64,000 nt of DNA from Pholiota molesta (lineage: Eukaryota > Basidiomycota > Agaricomycetes > Agaricales > Strophariaceae): contig JACGCK010000157.1 in NCBI GenBank assembly GCA_014925825.1, forward strand, positions 1 to 64,000. The letters run 5' to 3'. This document shows, one piece after another, positions 11,100 to 31,713 of the stretch (position 1 is its first letter; each line of letters opens with the position of its first letter). The notes below the pieces were generated by a model. That model had not been told where the DNA came from, did not search any database, and worked only from the letters and a program-made list of their open reading frames with translations. Both the position numbers and the translations under genes were made by a program.

Positions 11100-12052
11100 T
11101 AAGTCACTGTCGCCGATCGGGTTTCTTGGTGTCATCACCTATCAAAGTCGGCATCTGCGCGCATGCCAACTCCACCTACGCGCTCCGCTCGCACATACTC
11201 AACGCTTCCCCGACTTTCACCGCAACACCAAGCTCAGCATGACGCATACGCGCTCCTCCCGGCCCGTCAGAAGCGATGCGACGAGTTCAATTATGTGCAT
11301 CGTGCCTGTTGCGGCCCACATAGCTTAGACGGATTTGGATATGGTGGTGTTGGAACTGGGCCTGCAGATCCGAGGGAGTTGAGTCCATGCGAGAGCGCCG
11401 CTGGTCATCCAGACATGCGCATCTGGTTTATCGGGATATACTGACGGATCATTATGCAAGATCGTTGGCACAGTGTCCGAGGCAGAGGTACGTACCTATT
11501 GCACGTAGACAGCGTGTGCAAGCGAACTCGTCAATACATAGTAGAAATCAAGTTGGTAGAATCAAAAATGCACCATCTTTTGACGAGCATCACAGGGGGA
11601 TTGTTACTTCCATGCAGGCTGCCAATGTATGAGATAATTTTGTTCTCAAGCCCAATTTACTATAAATACGAGGCAAGCAGACAAGCTGCATGCTTCGTTT
11701 GATCCATCTTTGCTGTCTTTATACACAGACACAGCAAGTTTTCTAAACTACGATCAGCTGCAGTATGATAGTGGCTCCCATAGTCGTTTTGTATCATTAG
11801 ACACTTCGTAACCATGCTTTAGCCGTCGCGATTCAGTTCACAATAAATACCCTAACCTTCGCAGTTTGAACTATAAATCCTTCAGTGTCCGCCTATCGCC
11901 ATAACTTGCTCATAAGATCCTTTCCGCTGCATATTTACAGCGGTATTCTAGTACGCTAAATTCTGCGACACATTCAGGCAAGTATATAGAACCATGGTAT
12001 TACATGATCGTTAATATATAACATATTCATTAGAACCGCCGAACCTATACCC
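11100..12052. other. spacer, possibly hiding the first exon of the next gene
   Basis: No gene is clear. An acceptor-like AG near 12034 leads in frame into the ATG at 12053, so an upstream exon of the single-pass membrane protein could lie here. I found no signal peptide coding stretch to confirm it. Confidence 0.3.
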
Positions 12053-12897
12053 ATGGGACCGCCGATTAGTTCTGGCAGTGCTACTGCTGTGACTATAATT
12101 CAGACTGTACCCACTTCCTCGGTCATCACTGAAGCTACATTATCTGGGCAGTTTTGGACACGTACAATCCTCCATACGCAATCTGAGATTGCACTTGAGA
12201 GTTTCGTCCTTCCACTGCCCGACACTACACTTCTGACCCTTCCGGGGCCGGCGGCCACCTCTCAGACTACTGCCACCTCTCAGACTACTTCTGCCGGTAA
12301 TGTCAACGAAGAGCAAGCCCAATCACCAAAGGTGCCTATCGGTGCAGTTGTCGGAGGGCTGATCGGTGGTGCCATACTCCTCACGATTGTCATTGTGTTC
12401 TTTCTCTTCCGAAGAAACCGTCGACGAAGGCAACTTGGTATGCGGCAAATACCACGTCCCCTCAGGTTGGCTCCACATATCCAACGGCTTTTCCTATCGA
12501 TCATCATTCAGTGCATCCGGATTTCCACAAACCTGCACCAAATACGATCCCTCGTCCCCGCGATCCTCTGGTATTAGCCAACCCGGATGAAACCTCGCAT
12601 CGTGGTGCGCATCCACCAAAGAGGGCGATGCCAGGACCAGGGAACGCTCTTCACGGAGAGCCTTCAGACAAAAAAACAGAGTTTGCAGACCAAGCCGACG
12701 CCACAAATGGCTCTGAGATTACACCAGACATTTCGGAGGAGGCGCGCTTGCTGAGAGTCCTCGTTAATAGGGCGATGGAGGACAGGCACTGGTTGTCGGC
12801 GCTTGTTGGTGACGAAACCACTCCGGCCAATGCTGCTGTAGACCCGCCTCCAGGATACGAAGAGACAAATGGCCTATTAGATAAAGTTGACAGATAG
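12053..12897 (+). CDS. single-pass membrane protein with Ser/Thr-rich ectodomain
   Basis: Two exons, 12053-12437 and 12512-12897, give 256 aa. The order is a Ser/Thr-rich outer part with SQTTATSQTTSAG, one transmembrane helix starting at GAVVGGLIGGAILLTIVIVF, a basic stop-transfer RRNRRRRQL, and a cytoplasmic tail with proline-rich pieces and the PPGYEE motif near the end. Proteins of this layout, like the one at 34895-36118, are common in Agaricomycetes, but their role is mostly unknown (surface sensing is a guess). No signal peptide follows the ATG, and the frame is open upstream to an AG near 12034, so the true N-terminus may be in an unfound exon. Confidence 0.6.
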
Positions 12898-13197
12898 ATA
12901 GAAGTCGCCGTACGGGCTCAAATTAACTCTTACTTCGTCATCAAGTGTCGACACTCCTTTGAGCACATGTCACAGTAAACTTCCTCCTCAACTCCGAGAA
13001 ATGTCATAATAAATTTTACAAATTTTACACCATTTTCTACCGCATCAAAACAAAGTAATATAAATATGTTGGAAAGCGCATATCAAATCAAATCAAATCA
13101 ATGGACATACGAATTCAAGTACACAAGGTTCAGTTTGGACATTAATTCTGCAAGAAAAAGGAAAATATGCTACATCGCTACGAGTTCCTACAATGGC

Positions 13198-14478
13198 TTA
13201 CTGAACCTTATCTTCAACGGCTTGTCCTTCGCCCGCTGAGGTATTTTCACAATCAACGGAGTGTATGATTTCCATCGCCTCCATATTGACTGTCGGTTGA
13301 GTGGAATGTGCTTGAAATTGGAGGCCGGATAAATGGACTGAAGTCGAAGAAAATGTGGTGTCAGCAGAAAGCATGGCAACTCGGGCGACCATGATGGTTG
13401 AAGAGATTCCCTATTTTGGTCGTTAGCTCAATACTTCAGGCACTATACACAAGAAAGCACGCACAGCGACGGCAACATTTACGATGAGCGCAAAGTCTTG
13501 AAAAGCAATGTTGCGCGTATCAATTAGTAGAGTTGACCCAGGCACAACGCCAGCTAAGGCGGCTGTCAATTGTGAGAGCGCATAAACCGCACCCGATTGG
13601 ACCACTATATCTATAATGTGCTTGAGTCTTTTGGAGGAAACACCCTGCTGTTTTGAGACAGAATAAATTCTGTACGCAATGAGGGCCGTTGTGACAAGAG
13701 TGGTGCCAAATGACATAAAGTACGCTGCGGATGTTACCGCGTTGAGTCTGGCTGCTAAAGTCACAGATATGGTCGAATCGGTGAATTTCCCTTCAAATGA
13801 TATTTGAACCAAGAAGAGCGCTGGAAAGAAAATCGCATTGGCCAACATGCAATGATGTAGTTACATATATGGCTCACCAATCTCCGTAATGAGGAAAACC
13901 AATGACAATAATATGATGCGCAACGAATGGTTCCATACATGGAAACATCGCCATATCTGTTCACGAACCACTGTAAATTTGGAATCATTTTATAAACATT
14001 ATATACTTACAAGCAGCCCATCAGCAATCGCGAAGGTAATGCAAGCAGACACGTTCAAGGTAATTGGCACCCATGGAGGAGCACTATTTATAGCCAAGAA
14101 TACCGAATCTCGAGTTTCTCCGTTGTCAACGAATTGCAATTTCGTTGAAAACCACTGGACTGCAGTGTAGAGGAGACCGATCAGATATAATACCGTGATT
14201 GCTACTGGAACTGGCTGGTATTTGGAAGGGTTCTTGGTGCCTATGGATTTGTCCGATAAATACCAAATGTTTGAACGATTTTGGAAACTTACAGTAGACA
14301 TATATCGTTTCGAAGTAAACCACAGAATATATTCCTAAAATATTTTATTGAGTCCTTTAAACTGGGCGCACAGTGGAAATGAGCACATACCCATCAAAAA
14401 AATCAAGAAGATGACGGAATTGAGATCGCTATTGATATACGATGTCTCGACATCCACAGGTATATTAAGTGCCGACAT
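13198..14478 (-). CDS. seven-pass membrane protein, paralogue 3
   Basis: Six exons give 335 aa: 14478-14391, 14334-14293, 14240-14011, 13956-13878, 13820-13465 and 13410-13198. Landmarks are LQFVDNGETRDSVF, IWRCFHVWNHSLRII, LIAYRIYSVSKQ, IIDIVVQSGAVYALSQL, MVARVAMLSADTT and a tail ending AGEGQAVEDKVQ. Exon 1 (88 nt) matches paralogue 1 and exon 6 (213 nt) matches paralogue 2. Helix count and layout suggest a GPCR-like fold, but there is no recognisable ligand or G-protein motif. The gene looks intact. A short ATCAA-type repeat lies just downstream near 13081-13101. Confidence 0.85.
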
Positions 14479-14556
14479 TGTGAAAAGGTTACAATGACTT
14501 TGAACCCAGAGTAAACGGGGACAGTGCTGAGTGAGAGAGCGTTGGAGCTTTGGATT

Positions 14557-14566
14557 AAGTCTTATA
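14557..14566 (-). promoter_or_regulatory. TATA box of seven-pass paralogue 3
   Basis: On the minus strand this reads TATAAGACTT, 88 nt before the ATG at 14478, identical to the box of paralogue 2 and one base different from that of paralogue 1. Confidence 0.6.
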
Positions 14567-15747
14567 TAGGCAGACAGTTAATATTTCTTAGTATTTATAA
14601 GTGAAACTTGTTAACCAACCGGTAACCCCGCCTGATAGGAAGTTTGGAAGCCTGATGAACTACGATACTATCTTTCGCATTATTAGCTTGGGAAGTGTGG
14701 GGGTTTATGTTGTTTTTCTACAATTACACAGCGAGGAAAGGGCTACAATGACTTCAATTTGTGCAGTGAAAATCACCATTCATACATGGTATGAATATAC
14801 TGAATACGCTGATTTTAATAATCATAGGGGCGGTTGGATTCACTTCTTTCAATGCCTTGTTCATCCTGTTCCTATAAACATAGACTGTAAATTTGGGAGG
14901 CTCGTCGCACGGTGTGCATTGATCGATCCTCAATCAAGCTCGGTGTTAATTTGGGCTTGAGCCAAAAATCATTCTGCAGAACCTTGTGCCCAGGGGCATA
15001 GCAACATATTTTTAAGTGTGGGTATCGTACCCAGACGAGTTGCATTCTATATTAGCATGTCGGTACATGGGCTCAGTGCGGAGGAGGTAGAATCCGAGAA
15101 CTCTGCGGAGTGCTCACATCGATGTCATTATGGCCCCATCATAACAGGGGCGTGGCAATTATATCTGGATCCCGGTCGATGACAGTTGGAGAAGGAATGC
15201 ACCATGGCGAATAAAAAGAAGGCAGGGCCTGAACAGGGCGCCAATTATAGATACTAAGATATGTGTTCCGCTCCATCTAGTGCATCGCGCTACATATGTA
15301 TGTATTTACGTGTACACACCACTGTTGGCAGTCTGTATGCTATCGCCTCGTGGTCCTCACGGATCGACAGAGGGGCGGCTCCTCGTTTGAGAACGACCTG
15401 CTCGCCTGCGGCACCATCAACAACCCTATTAACTTGAGTGATGCATGATGCATGATGTCTCCTCGCCCCAAGTTCCGAGACGCTCCAACGAAATGCCCAT
15501 GCTCGAGGCTCAAGCGCTCACGTCCTCTTAGCGCGAGTGGAAACACATGCACTCGCCGGAACGCAGCGGGACGCAGGGGACTGAGACCTTCACGAACCCC
15601 CGACGACGACACTATGAGCCAACTATGAGCATGAAATAGAGTAGCAGCTATGCGAAATTGTATATCAAGTATATATATCCATCTGGTTATATTACAAGTG
15701 AATTAAGTGGGTAAGTGAGCGGTCAATTGTTTTTTGTAAAAAATTAC
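14567..15747. other. intergenic, no gene seen
   Basis: A 119-codon frame at 14601-14960 starts at GTG and has no family motif or splice context. Nothing else in the stretch looks coding. Confidence 0.4.
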
Positions 15748-16957
15748 TTAAACCTCCTCCGTGTTCGAAGTCATCGTCGATTGTGACTGCTGAGGCAACT
15801 TGGCGATATTTTTTGGAGGAATGGGAGTTAAACTTTCCCTTGAAGTTGCATAGCAAATGGCTGACACCGTCTTGGCCTTCAATTTCTCTTCGGTTCGCAG
15901 TTCCCTCGTTCTGTTCTGTCCAACTCTGATGTGCAAGAGGTTGAACGCGATACCTATTGTAGGGATATTCTAGAATTTGATTTCTGGTTAATCCTTCTTG
16001 AAAGCAATACATTCTCATCCGACTTACCATCTGAGATGCCAACCGAATAGCAAGATTACATGGCGTCCACCATACAATAAAATGGGTGATTGTTGTAGCG
16101 AAATACAAAAATCCAGACTCCCCAAGGATTCGAAACGCAAATAGAAATGGTTGGACATTATCTGGAATAACTGATGTCTTCGCGACGATCCAGATGCGAT
16201 ACATAAGCATACCTGATAAGAAAATTCAGCTAATGCGCTAATGGTACGCAACGATATCACGGGTGGTACTCACACATCGTATATGCGTTTAATAAAATCG
16301 TAGTGGCCCAAAAAGGCGTCAACACCGTTCCGAGCCCAACTGTCATGTTGACTGGTTCCCATTTTCCAATGCCAAATGCCCCGGTTTGAACGGTTTGCCA
16401 GTACAATTGTAGTACGGTGCAAATCAGACCGCCAATCCACATGATGCATGGAAAGATAATAACGCGCTTCGATCTCCCATAAACAAGCCAGCATCGATAA
16501 ATCTGGAAGATATTTAGTATTAAATAGGGTTCATAGCTTCTCTAGTCAGGACGAAACAGACCAGAACGCTGTCAACTAGTAGTGCTGTGGTATTGGCGAT
16601 AGTGCACTGGAGAGCGAAAGAAAGTTTAGAAATACTCATCGAGGAGTGAGTTGCACTTACGATCGCGACGGAATACCATGGCTGGATACCTGTCGGACTA
16701 CTCCGCAATTTGTTGACTGTATCATACACCAATGTTCTTGATTTGAACAGCCCTAGCGAAACATAACTTGTGGTGAGGACAAAGATGGCTAGAACAATGG
16801 CAATCGTCGTCCTGTTTCGCTTCCACTGCATCCTCCATTCATCATGCGCGAAAAGCTGCCACCTCAAGCAGTACGCGAGGGAGCAAAGGTACACGCCATA
16901 GAGCAAGGCGCTAGCGAAGATTACGACAAGCTCGTCCTCTACGGAGATGTTGTCCAT
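15748..16957 (-). CDS. seven-pass membrane protein of a second, divergent type
   Basis: Five exons give 325 aa: 16957-16661, 16606-16562, 16502-16274, 16212-16028 and 15969-15748. The start MDNISVEDELVV is followed by seven hydrophobic stretches. The cytoplasmic-loop signature IYRCWLVYGRSKRVII corresponds to IWRCFHVWNHSLRII of the neighbouring family, and YRIWIVAK to YRIYSVSK. The last exon begins NIPTIGIAFNLLHIRVG, typical of this Agaricomycete family, and the tail is hydrophilic, ending NTEEV. It lacks the GEGQA-KVQ tail and the shared exon lengths, so it is an older relative and not part of the recent expansion. Ligand and function are unknown. Confidence 0.8.
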
Positions 16958-17484
16958 TCGCGGGATCCTGCTAGTGGCACGACAGCGGTTGACCTGAAGT
17001 GGGATGGTTCAATAGAGTCCTGGGACAGAGCGATCGCGATCGACATGCTTATATGTCCGTGACTGCCCTTTGATGCTGTGGGAACAACAGAAGAATACAT
17101 TTTGACATGTGTAAGTTGTTGATGATCAAGGAGTCGACGTCGCCTTTGTAACCTGTACTGGCTCAGTATCAACAAAAACAACGCCAGAGATGATAGCATG
17201 GTGAGTCGCGAAGCTGAAGAGTTATGAATGGCTACCGACGATAGGTATACTACATATCATACAAGATGTTGTGTGAATTCAACTCCAAAGTGGGTTGCAA
17301 CGGAACAGATGTTTCAAAAATACCTTTTACCCAAGTGCCCGGCCCCGGGGGCTTCTCTGAATAGCTTGACGTGTGTTCAGTGGACATGTCCTACCAATCG
17401 GTATGCAAGATAGCATTGCGAGTGCGTGCAACAAATTGCGAATACGTCAAAACGAAGTTGCATCAACAGAACTAAGTTTGCCTA
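16958..17484. other. intergenic, no gene seen
   Basis: This is the upstream region of the divergent seven-pass gene and the downstream region of the first GH13 gene. No coding signal or clear TATA box was found. Confidence 0.4.
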
Positions 17485-26546
<9,062 letters not shown>

Positions 26547-26554
26547 TATATAAG
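26547..26554 (+). promoter_or_regulatory. TATA box of the phosphatase gene
   Basis: TATATAAG-type sequence (TTATATAAGG) lies about 148 nt before the ATG at 26695, compatible with a 5' leader of about 115 nt. Confidence 0.5.
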
Positions 26555-26694
26555 GGCCCTCCCATTTACCAGACACCCTCGAGTCTCTGCCCACCAACCA
26601 GCCTCCTACGCTGCGCGCCCCCACACTGCCCAAAATACTATCCCAACCGCTCGTCCCAGCCCTCCTCGCTTTCCTGTCAGACCTCCTCAGCCTG

Positions 26695-27444
26695 ATGGTG
26701 AGCCACTACAAGACCTTGACGGTCTCGCGGCCAGCGCCCAACGCCGCCGCGTCGTCCTCATCCACATCCACACCGACGAGCCGCAAGCAGGACTTGCCCT
26801 CGCCCAAACCCAAGCGGAAGCTGCAGGCGCTCTACCCCGCCGCCGCCCCGCGGCCGCTCACCGCCGTCCGCGCGCGCCCCATCCCGAACTCCTACTGGGC
26901 CACGCCGCTCCTCCTCGCGTGCGAGTACCCCTGGTCCCCGGCGACCCCGACGAACCCGAAGCTCGACGCGCTCCTCCTCGCTGGCGTGCGCACCTTCATC
27001 GACCTCACCGAGTGCGGCGAGCTCCTGCCCTACACCAGCATCCTCAGCACGCGCGCGGGGCTGCTCGGCATCGACCCCGCCGCGCTCGAGTACCACCGCT
27101 TCCCGATCCGCGACAGGTGCCTCCCCGCGTCGCCCGCGCTGATGGACGCCGTGCTGGGCACGCTGCGCGACGCCGCCGCGCGCGGGCGCGTGTGCGCGGT
27201 GCACTGCCGCGGCGGCATCGGGCGCACGGGCGTCGTCGTCGGGTGCTGGCTCGTGGAGAGCGGCGCGGCGCGGGACGGGCGCGAGGCGCTCGCGCTCATC
27301 GCGCGCGAGTGGCAGTCCGTGGAGAAGTGCACGCGGTACCCGCACAGCCCGGAGACGGGCCCGCAGTTCGAGTTCGTCGCGCGGTTCCGCCGCGCGCCGC
27401 GCGGCGCGGCGATGCAGAGGGGGCTGCAGGTCGAGGTGGCGTGA
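26695..27444 (+). CDS. Cys-based tyrosine/dual-specificity phosphatase
   Basis: A single exon encodes 249 aa. The first 50 residues are Ser/Pro/Ala-rich and probably disordered. The core begins IPNSYWATPLLLACEYPW, followed by FIDLTECGELLPY and the P-loop AVHCRGGIGRTG near residues 168-179, which fits the HCx5R(S/T) signature: Cys is the nucleophile and Arg binds phosphate. The closing part has IAREWQSVEKCTRYPHSPET. Small phosphatases with this IPxxYW start occur in fungi and cyanobacteria; the substrate is unknown. GC content is very high, so long empty frames occur on both strands, but the P-loop identifies this frame. Confidence 0.85.
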   Translation: MVSHYKTLTVSRPAPNAAASSSSTSTPTSRKQDLPSPKPKRKLQALYPAAAPRPLTAVRARPIPNSYWATPLLLACEYPWSPATPTNPKLDALLLAGVRTFIDLTECGELLPYTSILSTRAGLLGIDPAALEYHRFPIRDRCLPASPALMDAVLGTLRDAAARGRVCAVHCRGGIGRTGVVVGCWLVESGAARDGREALALIAREWQSVEKCTRYPHSPETGPQFEFVARFRRAPRGAAMQRGLQVEVA

Positions 27445-28873
27445 ACGGCGTGGGGGGGTGAGAAGCGTGGTGCGTGCGTTTTCGTTGTGGCTTCCTGTGC
27501 CCCGTTTTGATATTCGCTGCTGCAGGTTGCCATCCACACACGCGGTGCCGTCTTCTTATCGGCCTTCCTACACACCCAGGCTGTGTCCAGAGCCCCATCC
27601 CCCCAACTACATACCTACCCACATACAACCCACACCCCATCATTCCAGGACTGATTTCCCATTGACGACGATCCATTGCATGTTTCGAGGACACTCCAGT
27701 CATACATCATCATTATCCTTCGCTTCTTTCCAGCATCATTGTTCCTTAGAATAGCATTTGTTCTCTCCACGCACCGTCTCTCTCTTGCACTGTACACTAC
27801 ATCATGGTTCTGGGAATGACATCACTTTTCTTGCTCACACGCCGCTGGTATGGGGTTACCTCGTTTCACTATTATACCTCATTTTACTATCAGTCGCGAG
27901 GCAATGAGTGCGTGTTATCGTGGCCTTGGCCAGCCTTAGCCCTGGAGCTTGGGGTATCCACTATGTTTCCTGAGTCCTCCAACTCCACTTCAGATCACCT
28001 TATGCTGCTCAGCGTGAGGCTTTATCGCCTCAGGAAGGGGCTATTCCGCCGATGTAATGAAACCGCTCCCATTCGCTCGCACCGCTAACTCAATATCGAA
28101 CCCGCGCGTGCTAATTATACTGAACATCGAGGCGTCATCCTGGTTCATGCATCATGAGCCGTAATGGAGGCTCGTCAAGTAGCCTGGAGTGGCAGCACGC
28201 GCATAAGCGCAGCGTTCGAGGCGCAAAGCGGCGGCGTAGGCACCGCCTGATTTCCTGATTTTCAAGTTCCAACTCACATCCACGGCAGTGCACGCGTGCG
28301 CCAGCCTTGAGATGTAGGTTGACCAGACATCCCTCTCCTCGATCAGGCAGGCACGGCAGGCGCTGCAGTGAATCAGTACGACGGCCGACCCACGCCAGGC
28401 TTGTGTCCAGCGTTCTCGATGACGACAGCATTCGTCTTCCATCAAGGACGCACTTTACGTTTAAGTACGAGAGAGGCACCAAGGACGACGCCACATCTTG
28501 AACATTATGCTAATAGAACTCATAGCGCCGGCCCCATCCTCCATGTAGCCATAGCCCGCGTTGAACTGATCGGTGGCCCACAGTTCTAAGATACAGCGCC
28601 GGGAACCTGTCGTCGACGAAATGCAAACAGAGAAGAAAAGGGCAGATGCGTGTATTAAAGATAGCGACCAGCATACATACTGTATGTATGACTAGGCAGT
28701 GCGAAATGTCACAGGAGGACCCAGCAACGAGCCTTCGATGACCACGATTCCGCATGTTGGACGCAATGTCGGGCCCCAAGGAGAAAAACATTGGCGCTTC
28801 AGCAGAAACGCCTAGAAAAAAGGATTAAAAGGGTAAAGCCTCAAGGAGGACGTAAACGAAAGGTAGGATCGGA
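27445..28873. other. intergenic; a small unresolved gene is possible
   Basis: The first part is probably the 3' untranslated region of the phosphatase gene. A 94-codon plus frame at 27804-28088 begins at a normal-looking ATG. Several minus-strand frames lie at 28135-28791. I could not join the latter into a spliced gene without stops, and no family was recognised. Confidence 0.3.
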
Positions 28874-28911
28874 AAGAAAGATAGAAAGGAAGAAAGAAAG
28901 AAAGAAAGAAA
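28874..28911. repeat. GAAA microsatellite
   Basis: Imperfect tandem GAAA/GGAA units lie just beyond the stop codon of the RS-rich gene. Confidence 0.7.
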
Positions 28912-28974
28912 AATGGATCAACGCATCTGAACAACGACCCCAGAGATCGAAATCCACCACCGGTCGGATATCGA

Positions 28975-30794
28975 CTACCCCATAGCCGAGTTCAAAAACA
29001 TCAGCAGGTCCTTCCTATTCTTCTCCCTCTCGATATCCTCCTTATCCTGCTTCACCTTGAGCTTGATCTACACCCACCCACGCACAAAACAAGTACATCG
29101 TCAGCAAAACAGCCCTCTTCCCAACAAAACAAAACACAAAGAAAAGAAAAGCGCAACGCGCACCTTCTTCCCAGTCAACACACTCCGCCTCTCCTCCTCC
29201 CTCCGCTCGCGCCTCTCACTATCCCCCTTCTGGCTCCGGCTTTTCCCCTGCCCTTTCTCCTTCTCCTTCCGCTTCCTCTTGCGCTCCTTCGACGCCGAGC
29301 GCTCGCGCCGCTTCCGCTTCTTCTTCCCGTCCCCGCCGTCCTTCTCGTCTTTGTCTTTGCTTTTTCCGCGGCGCTCCCTGCTCCTGCTCCTGCTGTGCGA
29401 GCGACGGTGGGAACGGCTGTGCCTGTGCCTCGAACGGTGCCTCGACGACGAGGGGCGCCGTTTCGTGGTGCTGTCGTCCGAGTCCGAGTCCGAGGCGCTG
29501 GAGGAGGAGGTCGATGAGCCTCGGGAGGACGAGCGGCCACGTCGGGGATGTTCGTGATCCCGTTCTTGACCATGGGCCTTTTCGTGCGTGTGAGACCGTG
29601 CAGTGGATGATCTCTCCTGGTCTATGTTTTCCCCAGCCATAGAAGGATGAGCTTCAGCCTACGCCGCGCGAATGGATAGGGAAGGAAGCGTGCGTTCGTG
29701 GATGGGAGGATGAGCACCGCGTGAGATGTACCTTGGGAGGTTAGCGCACGGTACTCGCCAGGAGCGGAGGACGGACGTACAACACGATGAGAGCGGTGCG
29801 AACGCGACGGATGGTGGTCAGGTCGGTCTGACTCGTGTGCATGCCTGGATTTGTGATGCTAGGGAAGGATTAGTGCGTGTGTGATACAGTAACAAGTCGA
29901 TTTACATGATCATCGCTGTGCAAGGGTATACCGTTCGCGGCGCTCTTAGCATCCCTCGACATCGAGGAACGTTCCTGAAGAGTTCACAGGTTAGTGGTGC
30001 GATGTAAAGACCGATACTGAAGACATTCACCTCTCGATGCCTGAAATCGGAATTCGAGCGGCTTTCCTCATTAAAGTCACCGTTCCTCCGTGCGTTGTAA
30101 TGATCCTTATCTTCAACACCATCTTGCAGGCCACGTATTTCCGATGCATGTGAGCGTCGGTGGGAAGAGCGCGATGAACGATAAGCTCGGTCGCCCACGA
30201 TTTCTTCGCGCCGTCGATGATGACGCGGCTCGTATTCTCCTGCACGATGTTGTCGTACATCGTCCGTCATCTGAGGAAAAAAGTGTCGAGATGATGATGC
30301 ACAACAATAACAAAGGACGCTGACATACCTCTGACGGGTGTCGGTCAACATCATCATGGTGATTCCCTCTGCGAAGGTGATTGTGGCCATGGTGCTCTGG
30401 ATGATGGTGGTCCCTGCCACGTCGCGAGTATTCGTCTTTGCTCGTCCCATGCTCTCGCCTGGAGCTCGTCACTGAGTCCCCGTGTCGAGTGTCGCGTGTA
30501 GGGTCGTGTCGCGAGCATTTGTGACGATGGCTTTCGTCGCTCTCACGTCGAATGGAAGAGAGCTCGTCTACCCATTATGCGAGAAGCATTCGAAGAGACA
30601 ACCGCCAGCCCAGTTCACGAGGTTCCAATGGCGTTTTCGAGATGTGTTCAGGTGATGTAGTAGACTAAGAATGAACGACTTTGGTCTATGTTGGTAGAAG
30701 AAAAATACTTACCATCATATTCTCCTTTATGTCGAGAGCTCCTGGGGTGTTTGTCGCCGTGTGCGATGGCAGCGGGATCGTCCTGGGCCTCCAT
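28975..30794 (-). CDS. RS/RH-rich nuclear protein, probably splicing-associated
   Basis: Seven exons give 431 aa: 30794-30713, 30567-30329, 30270-30031, 29974-29906, 29858-29781, 29658-29164 and 29067-28975; every junction keeps phase. The whole protein is built of charged and Ser/Arg/His-rich pieces: SRREHGTSKDEYSRRGRD, EPRHHRRREE, a Ser/Asp cluster, then long RS and KR runs such as SRHRSRHRHSRSHRRSHS. The C-terminus changes to a compact motif with IKLKVKQDKEDIEREKNRK and LLMFLNSAMG, which looks conserved and may be the only folded part. RS-rich proteins usually work in nuclear speckles or the spliceosome; that is inference here. An alternative short model starting at the ATG at 29640 would miss five exons that splice cleanly. 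Confidence 0.75.
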
Positions 30795-31136
30795 GTCGTC
30801 GTATTCGACGTGGTGGATTGGATGATGAATTTACGAAGCTCGTCTCCGAGTCGGCAGTTGGTCGTATTGATCCTTGATGATTGCAAAGGCTTGTGCCAAA
30901 CTTATTAGCTCATCTTTGGAAATTGGCTCATCTCTTCAACTTGTCTTCAACATCCGCTTGGAATAGCTTGGAATATGCTTGGAATTGACCATGCGATGGC
31001 CGCAGATAGTGTCAATGACTATGGACATCTTCGTGAGTGCAAGTATTGAATAGTTCTTGCTTTTCAAATACGATGGTCAGTGTGCCTAAATCGCTTGAAC
31101 AGAATTGCCGCAATGCTTTGGCAATGCTTTTCATTT

Positions 31137-31273
31137 CCAAATTCCGAGCCGCACATGACACCCACCATTCAGTCGATGTCACTGCTTGAAGAGACCCAGA
31201 GAAGACTATGCCACCGGAAAATACCAAGTCCATCGGAATGTGTGAAGCTTCTGTGCTCAGTCGCAGAGGTGTA
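31137..31273 (+). repeat. direct repeat, copy 1
   Basis: It runs from CCAAATTCCGAGCCGCACAT to the GAGGTGTATG end. Copy 2 (31558-31713) repeats it in the same order, with shared blocks GAGCCGCACATGACA, CACCATTCAGTC, CACCGGAAAATAC, ATCGGAATG and GTGAAGCTTCTG. Confidence 0.75.
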
Positions 31274-31557
31274 TGAGGGTGTACGCCGTCGACATTTTGT
31301 CAGTGCAGGATGTATGATGATACCGCCCTCCATGTTCATGTCGTTTGCGAAGCGTTCGAGGAGGGCGGAGCTCGGAGAATCACACGCTCAAGGTCTGGTC
31401 CTGTTGGGAATGTTACTTAAGTTGGTATGTCGCATGTACGGACGTACACTGGCAAGCCCGCTGACATGCTCCGTTGCGGGATGAAGAAAAGGAGTCAACG
31501 GATAGGTTCTTGATAGTCGTCGAACCTTGAGGATGAACTAGAGTTTCCAAAACCCAA

Positions 31558-31713
31558 CCAAATTCCGGAATCCGAGCCGCACATGACATCCACCATTCAG
31601 TCTAATTCCTTGATTTTCAGGTCACTGCACGAAGAAAAAAGACAACACCACCGGAAAATACAATCGCGACATCGGAATGCGTGAAGCTTCTGCGCTCAGT
31701 CGGAGAGGTGTAT
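31558..31713 (+). repeat. direct repeat, copy 2
   Basis: This is the second copy of the unit at 31137-31273, about 420 bp downstream and slightly longer through insertions (one near 31600 containing CCTTGATTTTCAG). No coding meaning was found in either copy. Confidence 0.75.

Noticed and set aside
14601..14960. 119-codon plus-strand frame
   Set aside because: Starts at GTG, lies in the promoter of seven-pass paralogue 3 and shows no motif.
28135..28791. Possible small spliced gene on the minus strand
   Set aside because: The one good donor at about 28680 leads to a stop soon after every acceptor I tried; no family was recognised.
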